A stretch of DNA of 48,298 nt from a virus, in the IMG/VR virus record IMGVR_UViG_3300048839_000437, positions 1 to 48,298 of that record; one strand, 5' to 3'. Position numbers and translations under genes: made by a program. Each line of letters starts with the position of its first letter. Positions within the stretch are counted from its first letter, which is position 1. Of the stretch, positions 6,409 to 14,060 are shown one piece after another. Under the pieces are notes generated by a model. That model searched no databases. It had not been told where the DNA came from and saw only the letters and a program-made list of their open reading frames with translations.

Positions 6409-7481
6409 TAAAACAGCTTTTGTTGCCCCGTGGATACAGACGAACCGCTTCCGTTAAACATGTCTAGTGCTTTTTCGGTATTTTTTACCGCAAGCTCTTG
6501 ATAAGACTCTTTTAACTCAAAACCGACTACACTCCTACCCTGTTCGACACAAACATAAGCGGTGCTTCCGATGCCCATAAACGGATCAATGCAAGTGTCG
6601 CCAGGGTTAGAATATAATTTAAGGCATCGACGGATTACCTCGAGTTGCAACGGGCATACGTGCCGTTCATCATCCTTGTCTCGAGCGCACTTGTACCCAT
6701 CAAGAGTATCAATTTCGAGTATATCATCCCATATACCAGACGCCCAATGAATCCAGTCATTTTTAGTGAACCATCCTTTTTCATTGATGTGTTCTCCGCC
6801 CATCACGGTTTTGACTTGAGTTCCGGTTTTTTCATTCCATGTTTCAATGTCATACGGGATGTGTTTATACTCTGGCTTTATTACTTTCCGTCGCCCGTTG
6901 AGCTGATAATCAATAATCGGAGACGGTTCCACCAACTTGATTTCCCTGTTTGCCTCAATGATTCCCTGAACAGGCTCACCATCCCCGGGCTTTCGAAAAA
7001 ACAGAACATAATCGTTCATGGCCGGAGCAAGCGCCCGCGCGTCACGGTAGGCTGTTGCAAACATGAGGGAGTGAAGGTTCAGCCGCCTGGCAACTGCTTG
7101 CGGATTTTTTGGAATCACAACCTCGCCATGAGGTTGAAATCCGTGGTTTTTAAATAGGCTGATTACCGCCCCGCGAAAATCCCGCATACCCATATATCCG
7201 TGCTGAACCTTCCACGTCAAAAGTTGTTGAGTATGGACACAAGTAACGGTTCCCGGCTTCATAACCCTGTGAAGCTGTTCGATAAAAAATCGCATATGTA
7301 AGGCAAACTGGCCTTGATGCATGTCGATGCCATCCTGATTGTTGCCTATATCCTCTGCCTTGTGGCTATAAGAGAATAGTGCGCCAAACGGGATCGACGT
7401 AACGCACACATCAATCGAACCGTCCGGCACTTTTTCAGCCATGCCCGGAATACAGTCCAGGTTGTAAATAACAGCGCTCAT
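6408..7481 (-). CDS. DNA methyltransferase, β-class N4/N6 type
   Basis: A 357-residue amino-methyltransferase in β order. Motif IV lies first (TSIPFG, residues 28-33, a variant of S/D-P-P-Y with Ile for the first Pro), and the SAM-binding motif I comes late (DPFMGIGST, 299-307, with VVGFEL motif II). It is probably a solitary phage methylase modifying cytosine-N4 or adenine-N6; the recognition site cannot be read. It overlaps the upstream helicase gene by 4 bases, so the two are made together. It may protect phage DNA from host restriction or mark it for the helicase. Confidence 0.88.
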   Translation of the reverse strand: MSAVIYNLDCIPGMAEKVPDGSIDVCVTSIPFGALFSYSHKAEDIGNNQDGIDMHQGQFALHMRFFIEQLHRVMKPGTVTCVHTQQLLTWKVQHGYMGMRDFRGAVISLFKNHGFQPHGEVVIPKNPQAVARRLNLHSLMFATAYRDARALAPAMNDYVLFFRKPGDGEPVQGIIEANREIKLVEPSPIIDYQLNGRRKVIKPEYKHIPYDIETWNEKTGTQVKTVMGGEHINEKGWFTKNDWIHWASGIWDDILEIDTLDGYKCARDKDDERHVCPLQLEVIRRCLKLYSNPGDTCIDPFMGIGSTAYVCVEQGRSVVGFELKESYQELAVKNTEKALDMFNGSGSSVSTGQQKLF

Positions 7482-9094
7482 GCCGCCTCCTGAAAACCGT
7501 TCATGATTTGAGCGATTGCCCGTTTGTAGGCGAACTCTTGAACCGTCACGTCATGAACAAACTGATTTTGCTTTCTGATTACGTTGTTCCACACCACACC
7601 CTCAAGTTCTGGGATATATGGGATGTGAATCCTGACCGAATGTTTTTGGCCGTACCGGTATGCTCGGCGCACAGCCTGGTAATAATTTTCAAATGAATCA
7701 TCAAAGCCGGAAAAAATCATGCTGGTGCAATGTTGAAAATTTAAGCCATGGCCTATTAACGAGGCTTTGGATACCAAAACCCGGATGTTTCCAGACCGAA
7801 ACGCCTCTATGATTTCATCCCGTTTCTTTCTAGGCGTTTTTCCAGATATAGCGACAACGTCTCCGTCATACTGCCGCCTGATAATTTCGGTTTCCTCGTC
7901 AAAAACGGTCCACACGATAACCTGGTGTCCGGCGGCCACATCATCTTGAACCAACCTTGCTACAAAAGCAGGTTTTTGGCTTTCGATGTAAATCGGCGCA
8001 CCCTCATCCTGATACATAAAGCCCTTTGCTATCTGGCTATATTTGATTCTGTTTACCATCCCGAGTTTTGTGTCAGATGCCACGAAAAGGACCTGTTGGC
8101 CGTTCTTGTCCACCGTCATCCTTCTGACGGCCTCGCTTTGATCTGGTGTCATATCAAGTTTATATTCAAAAAACTGTGGCGGAGGCAGGTCCTTCAAGTT
8201 GTCCTTGAAACCGTAGTTTTTTGGAGACCTTAAATAAATAGACCACCCCGCCATGAAACGATAAAAAGCATCTTTGGCATACGGCCTGATTCCCCAATTG
8301 CCGTCCTTGTCGCGCCTAAAAAAGGTCCAAAGGATTTCGCCCTCATTCCTCAATTTTTCAAGAAAGGATCCTTGTGAAGCGTATTCCATGCACTCGTTTG
8401 GCGCAGGTGTAGCCGTTGCCGCTATTTTGTATTCGATCCCCCTGCAAGACTTAATCAGTGACCACTTGATTTTTCCGGCGGACGCTCGCAAAAGGCTGGC
8501 CTCATCCAGAATGACGCACCGGCAATGCCGGATTTCAGAAATTGATTCCGGTTCCCCGGATCGCGGTATGAACTTTTCAGGGTTCACAATCGCGACACCA
8601 GACTTGCCATCGGCGCACCACACAACCATATCCTCCCGGCTTTTCACACGGTGAATACTGAATGCATCTGGGCCATAGAATTTTTTGCATTCGTCGATTG
8701 TCTGGGTGATTATGTTTAGCGGTACGATCAGTAAGACTTTACATGTGTAGCGATGTAAAACCTGTCTAGCAATTTCTAAAAACATCGCCGTTTTGCCAGT
8801 TCCGGTATCACTCCATATCGCGAACCGCTTTAAAGTCAGCGCCTGCTCAACTATAAACTGTTGGTAATCGAATAGATGTGAGGCAATCGGCAACCAACCC
8901 TTATCAACTCCCGGAGGATTGATACCGAAAACGTGCGCAAACCTGGCCGGAGCTATAATTCGATATGTGTCGGCCTCCCAATCATATTCAATATTCTGTT
9001 CCGGGAGTTGTTTTGATTTAATAAACATGTCGTACTCGTCCGGCCCCCATCGGCTAAACGTCACTTGTAACGATGTGTCGTTGAATGTCAGCAT
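7478..9094 (-). CDS. SNF2-like superfamily 2 DNA helicase
   Basis: A 538-residue ATPase. Walker A SDTGTGKT (95-102), DEAS box (197-200), TATP motif III (227-230) and a C-terminal arginine-finger motif VI, YQAVRRAYRYGQ, define an SF2/SNF2-like helicase. The long segment between the lobes fits SNF2 enzymes. Such phage helicases next to a DNA methylase are frequent. It probably remodels or translocates on phage DNA during replication/recombination. Start ATG 9094; four-base overlap with the methylase. Confidence 0.9.
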   Translation of the reverse strand: MLTFNDTSLQVTFSRWGPDEYDMFIKSKQLPEQNIEYDWEADTYRIIAPARFAHVFGINPPGVDKGWLPIASHLFDYQQFIVEQALTLKRFAIWSDTGTGKTAMFLEIARQVLHRYTCKVLLIVPLNIITQTIDECKKFYGPDAFSIHRVKSREDMVVWCADGKSGVAIVNPEKFIPRSGEPESISEIRHCRCVILDEASLLRASAGKIKWSLIKSCRGIEYKIAATATPAPNECMEYASQGSFLEKLRNEGEILWTFFRRDKDGNWGIRPYAKDAFYRFMAGWSIYLRSPKNYGFKDNLKDLPPPQFFEYKLDMTPDQSEAVRRMTVDKNGQQVLFVASDTKLGMVNRIKYSQIAKGFMYQDEGAPIYIESQKPAFVARLVQDDVAAGHQVIVWTVFDEETEIIRRQYDGDVVAISGKTPRKKRDEIIEAFRSGNIRVLVSKASLIGHGLNFQHCTSMIFSGFDDSFENYYQAVRRAYRYGQKHSVRIHIPYIPELEGVVWNNVIRKQNQFVHDVTVQEFAYKRAIAQIMNGFQEAA

Positions 9095-9098
9095 TTCA

Positions 9099-10103
9099 TC
9101 ACCTATCGTTATCCCGGTCCACCATCACAGAGACAAGCCTTGCCAATTCCACACAATTTTCCACCGAGTCCGGCTTGAGCCCGGTGTCATAAACGGCTGT
9201 TTCATAATACTCACGGAACTCCTCTTTCAACTGCATCAACGCTTTGTATTCCGGCGAAAATGAAACGGGCGGAGCGGTCGGTTTTTCCGGTTCAGGCACG
9301 GCTTTTTCTTGCGCCTTGAGCCACTTTTTATAGGCTTTTGCGAAGCGGTCCCAATGCTCCACAGCCTGAGCTTTTACGGCCTCAACCGATGACTTGTTTT
9401 TACTCGCCGTTTCCTCAAGAAATGTCTCGAGCTCCGGCCCGGCAATGTCGGCTGCCAAACTTCCGAAAACATCCTCGGCCGGTTCCGGCTCATCCATCGG
9501 CGGCGGCTCATATTTCCCGGGCGCGGTCTCGGTCAACTCCATATCAAAGTCCATGGCCTCCTCGGCCACACGGAGACCCTTGAGAACATCCCCGAACCCA
9601 TCACGGAGGGTCCAGGATCGCGCCCGCATCTGCAACATCCGTTTCGGATACTGCTTCCATGGTCCGTCTTTTGACCACAGCCCGGCGGCCTTCGCATCGG
9701 ATACCGAAAATTCACGGATGATCGGCTTGCTCTGCCCCTTTCGGACTGCCACGCAAACGGCTTTCATGGCGTCGCCGGAGCCCTCAATTCGCTCGTCGAA
9801 GTCGTCCAGAAGTCCGGATGCGCGGATAAGAGCAAGCACCGCATCACCCCACATGGACGGTCTGCCATTGATTACCGCCACGTTCTGGACGGCCTGCATA
9901 GGAGACAAGCCAACCTCAAGCCCCATCTGGACCGCCACGAATACAGCTTCCGGGGTCTGAATCCCCTTCGGCATCAGACCGGATGCGGCCATGATTCCAG
10001 CCATGCGGTAAAGTCCCTCAAAATTTCGCGGGAGCAACGCAAGACCGGCGGATGGTTGCCCCAATTCGATTTCAGCTTTCGGTTTCATCAATTCATTTTC
10101 CAT
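9099..10103 (-). CDS. recT: RecT-family single-strand annealing protein
   Basis: A 334-residue protein. The N-terminal half, with LMPKGIQTPEAVFVAVQMG, EVGLSPMQAVQNVAVINGRP and MWGDAVLALIRAS, is the RecT/YqaK-type annealase core; the C-terminal 120 residues are Pro/Glu-rich and then helical, probably a flexible tail. It would anneal ssDNA made by the exonuclease encoded about 1.5 kb upstream in the operon. ATG 10101-10103 follows GGAGGCGAAA; the longer in-frame start is inside the previous gene. Confidence 0.88.
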   Translation of the reverse strand: MENELMKPKAEIELGQPSAGLALLPRNFEGLYRMAGIMAASGLMPKGIQTPEAVFVAVQMGLEVGLSPMQAVQNVAVINGRPSMWGDAVLALIRASGLLDDFDERIEGSGDAMKAVCVAVRKGQSKPIIREFSVSDAKAAGLWSKDGPWKQYPKRMLQMRARSWTLRDGFGDVLKGLRVAEEAMDFDMELTETAPGKYEPPPMDEPEPAEDVFGSLAADIAGPELETFLEETASKNKSSVEAVKAQAVEHWDRFAKAYKKWLKAQEKAVPEPEKPTAPPVSFSPEYKALMQLKEEFREYYETAVYDTGLKPDSVENCVELARLVSVMVDRDNDR

Positions 10104-10302
10104 TTTCGCCTCCGGCTTTGTCCCTAAAAACAACATATTGTATGGTTATATAACCCTTCTCGGCTACTACCATATTAGAGCAATCCAAGTCTGAAATTAG
10201 GTTGTTTTCGAACCGTCTAATATAAACAAGCCTATCAGCAGAGCTTTTAAGTATTGCATCGACCTTTCCTGCAATATCGGCAATATCAGAAGTAACAAAC
10301 AT
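10093..10302 (-). CDS. Small protein, unknown function
   Basis: A 69-residue protein (MFVTSDIADIAGKVDAILKSS...), mixed α/β with no Cys motif. GGAGGGATAGAA precedes the ATG at 10300-10302. Its last codons overlap the RecT start and carry its ribosome site. No family recognised. Confidence 0.65.
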   Translation of the reverse strand: MFVTSDIADIAGKVDAILKSSADRLVYIRRFENNLISDLDCSNMVVAEKGYITIQYVVFRDKAGGENGK

Positions 10303-10315
10303 TTCTATCCCTCCA

Positions 10316-10609
10316 TCACGGTTTCATGTGTCTCGGTTTTTCAGACGGTCCTTTTTTCCCCTCCCCCGGATAGCCAAACTCGAAATCAGGGCGCGGCATA
10401 ACGGGAGTGTCGTCAAGGACTTCCATCCTTGCGATATCAAACCAAAGCTGGTCCAACATTTTACAGTCTTTATCCATGCCACCGTGGACAAGGACCATGA
10501 TGCACCCATAGAGATCAAAAGAAAGGCTTGTAGCAATACCGGCAAAGCCTGTTATTTTGTCCTTCACCGCCAGCCCTAGAATTTCAAAATGCTTTTTCAC
10601 GTTTTTCAT
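10316..10609 (-). CDS. Conserved phage protein, SH3-like β-rich fold likely
   Basis: A 97-residue protein of a type I recognise from many phages: HFEILGLAVKDKITGFAGIATSLSFDLYGC followed by LWFDIARMEVLDDTPVMPRPDF and a closing GPSEKP. The pattern of short strands around a KDKITGF turn suggests a small β-barrel. Function has not been established for this group. Start overlaps the upstream gene by 4 bases. Confidence 0.75.
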   Translation of the reverse strand: MKNVKKHFEILGLAVKDKITGFAGIATSLSFDLYGCIMVLVHGGMDKDCKMLDQLWFDIARMEVLDDTPVMPRPDFEFGYPGEGKKGPSEKPRHMKP

Positions 10610-10857
10610 AACAGCCCCCTTTTAAGTCGTTCAATTAAGTGTTCAATTGGCGTTGACATTTGTTTTTTAGGCGCGGCACGGTATGTAAAGGTCACGGTGT
10701 GAAATCCGTTTGGCAAAAAATGTTTATACCCATCCGCTCCCCACTGCTCTGATATGTCTGTTTCGTGCCTGATCGTTTCAACAATAATCTCTCCCAACCT
10801 TGCTGTTTCGGCGATGTATTCAAGCCCAGAAGCGAACCCTTCAACGTCTTTTATCAT
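10606..10857 (-). CDS. Small protein, unknown function
   Basis: An 83-residue soluble protein with no recognisable domain; ATG 10855-10857 follows AAGGTGACGGG. It lies between the coiled-coil protein of the recombination cluster and the conserved SH3-like protein, and ends by an ATGA-type overlap. Confidence 0.65.
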   Translation of the reverse strand: MIKDVEGFASGLEYIAETARLGEIIVETIRHETDISEQWGADGYKHFLPNGFHTVTFTYRAAPKKQMSTPIEHLIERLKRGLL

Positions 10858-10868
10858 CCCGTCACCTT

Positions 10869-11576
10869 TTAAAATTTCATGTCGCCAGTCGGCACTGCGG
10901 CCGACCGAATCACGGTTTCAGACTCCTCATAAATCTCCACGCCCGGAATCACCCGGAGCCCGTTTTTCACAGCCTGATTGATCGCCACCGTGTTGATGCT
11001 CTTGTACTCATCCGGCACGGCGGAGAAGTCCGTCAAGTTCCACTTCCAAACCTTTCGCAAGCTGGCCGATCCGCTTTCCGTCCTTGTAACGGCTTTCTCA
11101 GGGATCACCGGAGCCATGACGCGGACCGGCTCCACGTTGGCCTCAACAGCCTTCTTGTTCAGCTCCTCTTGAATCTTTCTCGCCTCCTCAGCGGCTTTTC
11201 GCTGTGCCTCCATCTGAATCCGGCGCTGCTCCACCTGCCACCGATTGACCTTGGAAACCGTTTCGGATTCTATGGTTTCCAGCCTTGACGTGTACTGTTT
11301 CGCAAAGGCATTGACAGCCTTCACAAATTCGTTTGCGGGCCCGACGATTTGTTTCCGCACCGAGTCAATCCGCTTGAGGATCGCCTTGACCTGGCCGGCC
11401 ATGGCAACCGCTTTTTCGGCAGATGCGGTGTCAGTAATTTCGTGTCGCTTTGACTCATCCTCCATCTGACCGATGGCAATGTCGTATTGCCGGAGCTTTT
11501 CCCGCGCCGTGTCTAGGTCCAGCTCCGACCGGACAACGGCGGATTCGTCGTAAATCGCTGCTTCAAAATCAATCAT
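10869..11576 (-). CDS. Coiled-coil protein of the recombination cluster
   Basis: A 235-residue protein. After an acidic N-terminus, residues about 20-150 form long amphipathic helices (Glu/Lys/Arg-rich heptads, RWQVEQRRIQMEAQRKAAEEARKIQ...). A β-rich C-terminal domain follows (VWKWNLTDFSAVPDEYKSINTVAINQAVKNGLRVIPGVEIYEE). This architecture is common in phage genes lying beside recombination exonucleases (DUF1351-like context). It overlaps the exonuclease stop as ATGA and has GGGAGG upstream. Confidence 0.7.
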   Translation of the reverse strand: MIDFEAAIYDESAVVRSELDLDTAREKLRQYDIAIGQMEDESKRHEITDTASAEKAVAMAGQVKAILKRIDSVRKQIVGPANEFVKAVNAFAKQYTSRLETIESETVSKVNRWQVEQRRIQMEAQRKAAEEARKIQEELNKKAVEANVEPVRVMAPVIPEKAVTRTESGSASLRKVWKWNLTDFSAVPDEYKSINTVAINQAVKNGLRVIPGVEIYEESETVIRSAAVPTGDMKF

Positions 11577-12139
11577 AGTGCCTCCCAATCTATGGTTTTC
11601 GGTTTGAAAAAGTTGTATGCCGTCAGCGCCCCCATAAACACGCCCATGGCAATTCCATCATCCGTGTATTCCTTTACAATCGCTCCCGAACCATCCTTTT
11701 TTAACCGTACCGTCATGCCCCGTTTCGGAGCCTCGCCTTTTTTGCCGACCAGATGTCTGTACGCGGCGATCTGGACGCGCCATGAATCCATTGCGATTGC
11801 CCCGGTTTTCCAGTCGATCACAGTCAGTCCAAAATCGCCCCGTAACCGCGCAACAAGATCCACCTGCCCGGTGTAGCCAAGTGTTTCGTCCGTGAACCGA
11901 GTCTCAACAAAATGTGCGTACTCGATCATGTCCGACCATTTGAGAAAGGATTCGAAATACGGCTTTGCTTCCGGACTGAGAACCGGAAAGCCGCCGATGA
12001 GGTGCAAGGCAATTGCATCATGCACCTGAGTGCCCCGGAGCGCGGCGGCTTCAAGTGTTTTGACCGGTATCCGTGACCAGTCGCAAAAAGGCGACAAGAC
12101 TTGCGTCACGGATGGGTATGGTGTTGGGTTTTGGTACAC
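11573..12139 (-). CDS. PD-(D/E)XK exonuclease, RecB/Cas4-like fold
   Basis: A 188-residue nuclease. His40 (GTQVHDAI), Asp94 (GYTGQVDLV), Asp109-x-Lys111 (VIDWKTG) and Gln123/Tyr127 (QIAAY) give the full PD-(D/E)XK/RecB motif set. It probably resects DNA ends for the RecT-like annealase, the phage recombination pair. Start is GTG at 12137-12139, two bases after the upstream TAA, with only a weak ribosome site, so coupling is likely. Confidence 0.88.
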   Translation of the reverse strand: MYQNPTPYPSVTQVLSPFCDWSRIPVKTLEAAALRGTQVHDAIALHLIGGFPVLSPEAKPYFESFLKWSDMIEYAHFVETRFTDETLGYTGQVDLVARLRGDFGLTVIDWKTGAIAMDSWRVQIAAYRHLVGKKGEAPKRGMTVRLKKDGSGAIVKEYTDDGIAMGVFMGALTAYNFFKPKTIDWEAL

Positions 12140-12141
12140 GG

Positions 12142-12825
12142 TTATTGCGCCGGAGCTTCCATATAAGACGTTTTTGCGACTGGAACCGTTCCGAACACGT
12201 TCCGCAACTGTTCTTCCCTTTGCCGATAAACCTTGATGGTTTCTTTCAGCTTCGCGTTTTCCTCGTTGAGCGCATGGACGGTCAGCTTCAACTTGTCAAT
12301 CTGCTCATCCTTTTCTTTTATCTGTTGGATATATTCGGCAATTGTCTGCATCCGCCTTTGAGATTCGGCCTCGATTTCGCTTTTGGTAGGTCCAACCGGA
12401 GCTTGGTCCGCTTTCGGCTTGCTGTTGGCCTTGATGATCTTGTCGATTTTCAGCCGGTTGACGCCTTTGGTTTCCTCGATCTTCTTGACCACATCTGGAA
12501 CCTTGTCGGCCCCGCATTCGGCCTGGATTTTGGATACAAGCCCCGGACCCCACTTCGCGGCGGCTTCCGGATGAGCGATGAACGCGAACCGCTCCTTGTT
12601 GTAGGTCCATTCGCGCAAATTGTGCTTGTCCATCAGGTAAACCTTAAATGAGGCGCTTTTGTACACCGGATTTTCCCGGAAACGTCTTGTCCTTTCGAGG
12701 TAGTAAAGAGTCAAAATCAAGTCTTTCCGGTTACTTGCGGCGTTCCGGGAAAACTTCTCGCACTTCGTCTCAATTTCTCCGATTGCCGCTGAGTCATACT
12801 TCTTTTTCAGGTCGTCTAGTAACAT
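12142..12825 (-). CDS. Coiled-coil phage protein, unknown function
   Basis: A 227-residue protein: a helical N-terminal domain (about 1-130) and a long C-terminal coiled coil (150-210, IQQIKEKDEQIDKLKLTVHALNEENAKLKETIK) ending in a short tail. AAGGAG precedes the ATG at 12823-12825. It is the first ordinary gene downstream of repeat array 1, so its transcript would carry the array as leader. Role unknown. Confidence 0.65.
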   Translation of the reverse strand: MLLDDLKKKYDSAAIGEIETKCEKFSRNAASNRKDLILTLYYLERTRRFRENPVYKSASFKVYLMDKHNLREWTYNKERFAFIAHPEAAAKWGPGLVSKIQAECGADKVPDVVKKIEETKGVNRLKIDKIIKANSKPKADQAPVGPTKSEIEAESQRRMQTIAEYIQQIKEKDEQIDKLKLTVHALNEENAKLKETIKVYRQREEQLRNVFGTVPVAKTSYMEAPAQ

Positions 12826-12852
12826 TGTAAATCTCCTTTTTTAGGTTGTTTG

Positions 12853-13184
12853 GTTTTGCACCTGGACTGTGGGTTTAAGGTTTTTTGTGGCTTGCATGAA
12901 ATCGTTGGGTTTCATTCCCCTTCTGGCTTGCATTTTGAACATGGGTTTCAAACCTGGAACGGCTTGCATCGAGGACGTGGGTTTCTCCCGGCTTTTGGCT
13001 TGCATAGAAATTTTGGGTTTCAAAAGGATGCTGGCTTGCATGATGGTCATGGGTTTCACATAGCTGTTGGCTTGCACTCGCCGGATGGGTTTCAGAATGG
13101 GACCGGCTTGCACACGTTTCATGGGTTTCACGAGGTCAATGGCTTGCAAGCTTATAATGGGTTTCACACACGAGATGGCTTTCA
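12853..13184. repeat. TIGR-like array 1: 19 repeats, 18-bp period
   Basis: On the plus strand GGCTTGCA and GGGTTTCA alternate with exactly 10 variable bases between them; unit starts fall at 12853 + 18n up to 13177 without one slip. The two lowest-coordinate units are degenerate (GTTTTGCA, GGGTTTAA), unit 8 is GGGTTTCT, and the highest is a hybrid GGCTTTCA. All segments end in T or C, so the true layout is about 9 conserved plus 9 variable bases, and 36 bp per double unit. It starts six bases after the stop of the Nop-like gene. The match to TIGR arrays (36-nt guide RNAs with two spacers) is close. Transcribed strand unknown; minus would be co-oriented with the operon. Confidence 0.85.
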
Positions 13185-13190
13185 CAATGT

Positions 13191-14036
13191 TTACGAATTT
13201 AACTGAACATCCGGATTGTAGAAAAACGGTGGAATGATGCCGGTATGATCCAGGATTACATCGGCGTACACACCCCGAGTCGATTTGCCCTCGAATTCAC
13301 GGGCAATGTGCCAAAAGTGAGACAGGAACAACTTACACATCATCATCCGCGCCATGGAATGGCGGTGACCCTTTGTTTTTTCGGGATACTTCGCTTCCAG
13401 TTTGGCCTTGCTTTCCAGCAGAAACGCCTTGTAGGGGTGATCCGGTCCGAACTTGTTGAACGACTCGCCGACCTGGTAAGAAATAAGGCGGCCCTTCGGA
13501 CTCCACGCCACGACCTGGCCTTTTTTCATTTTTGGCTTTTTGCCGTCCACGACATGCTCCCCCATATATGCCCACCACTTGCTTACGTTCGGGAAGTCTT
13601 TCGAGTAATCGATTTTGTGCGCAAGAACGCCGTCGCCCTTGGCCTTTTTACCGCAACCGGCGCAAACAAACCCCGCTGGCTTGTCGTCCTCTTTTTCTTG
13701 CTTGACAAGTACACCGCCGCACTCCTTGCAAACCGAAACAAACCGATAGTAATAGAGCAGGATCAAATTTCCGGCGATGAACGGACCGATTCCGGGAATG
13801 TCTTTCATCCATGCCGTCCAGATCGGCCAAAACTCCAATTCCTTTTCGATCTGTCTGGACGCCTTACCCTTGAACGAATCCATGTTTTTGATAAGCTCGG
13901 AGTTTTTCATCTGCATTTCTGGGTTAATCGCCTGCAACCGGTTTTTGGTTCCGGTCGTCATTGTCACAATCGCATCATAGGTTTTGCATAAAAAGTTCAG
14001 GTTTTTGATTACATCGTCATTCGCTTGTGGTTTCAT
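13191..14036 (-). CDS. tas: Tas-like protein: Nop/IS110-C-terminal fold, zinc ribbon
   Basis: A 281-residue protein. Residues 1-78 are long helices like the Nop coiled coil. IPGIGPFIAGNLI (80-92) is a helix-hairpin-helix as in IS110 Transposase_20 domains. A Cys4 zinc ribbon (Cys103, 106, 125, 128) is inserted next. Then come FPNVSKWWAYMGEHV (148-162), WSPKGRLISYQVGESFNKFG and the C-terminal GHRHSMARMMMCKLFLSHFWHIARE (223-247), which follow the conserved end of that fold. There is no DEDD, RuvC or HNH nuclease domain. Flanked tightly by two repeat arrays, it best fits the nuclease-less Tas (TasA-like) protein of a TIGR-Tas system, binding DNA guided by array RNAs. An IS110 remnant is less likely. 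ATG 14034-14036 follows AAAAAGGAGCC. Confidence 0.75.
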   Translation of the reverse strand: MKPQANDDVIKNLNFLCKTYDAIVTMTTGTKNRLQAINPEMQMKNSELIKNMDSFKGKASRQIEKELEFWPIWTAWMKDIPGIGPFIAGNLILLYYYRFVSVCKECGGVLVKQEKEDDKPAGFVCAGCGKKAKGDGVLAHKIDYSKDFPNVSKWWAYMGEHVVDGKKPKMKKGQVVAWSPKGRLISYQVGESFNKFGPDHPYKAFLLESKAKLEAKYPEKTKGHRHSMARMMMCKLFLSHFWHIAREFEGKSTRGVYADVILDHTGIIPPFFYNPDVQLNS

Positions 14037-14060
14037 GTTCGGCTCCTTTTTGGTTTAGTG

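Noticed and set aside
12073-12651. 192-codon plus-strand open frame
   Set aside because: Antisense shadow of the coiled-coil and exonuclease genes; hydrophobic composition comes from the reverse of charged codons.
12841-13206. Repetitive protein genes in the arrays (both strands)
   Set aside because: Open frames follow from an 18-bp period; the open frame differs between the arrays, one has an internal stop, and variable codons show no constraint.
13245-13991. Long plus-strand open frame opposite the Nop-like gene
   Set aside because: Exact antisense of a well-supported minus gene; no ribosome site and no recognisable domain.
13191-14036. IS110-family insertion sequence
   Set aside because: Only the Transposase_20-like part is present; the N-terminal DEDD RuvC-like nuclease domain is absent, no element ends are seen, and the two guide-like arrays fit a Tas system better.
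14020-14036. Extra array repeat at the start of the Nop-like gene
   Set aside because: TGAAACC and CAAGC occur there but are not in phase with the 18-bp period and form part of the coding start; most likely coincidence.
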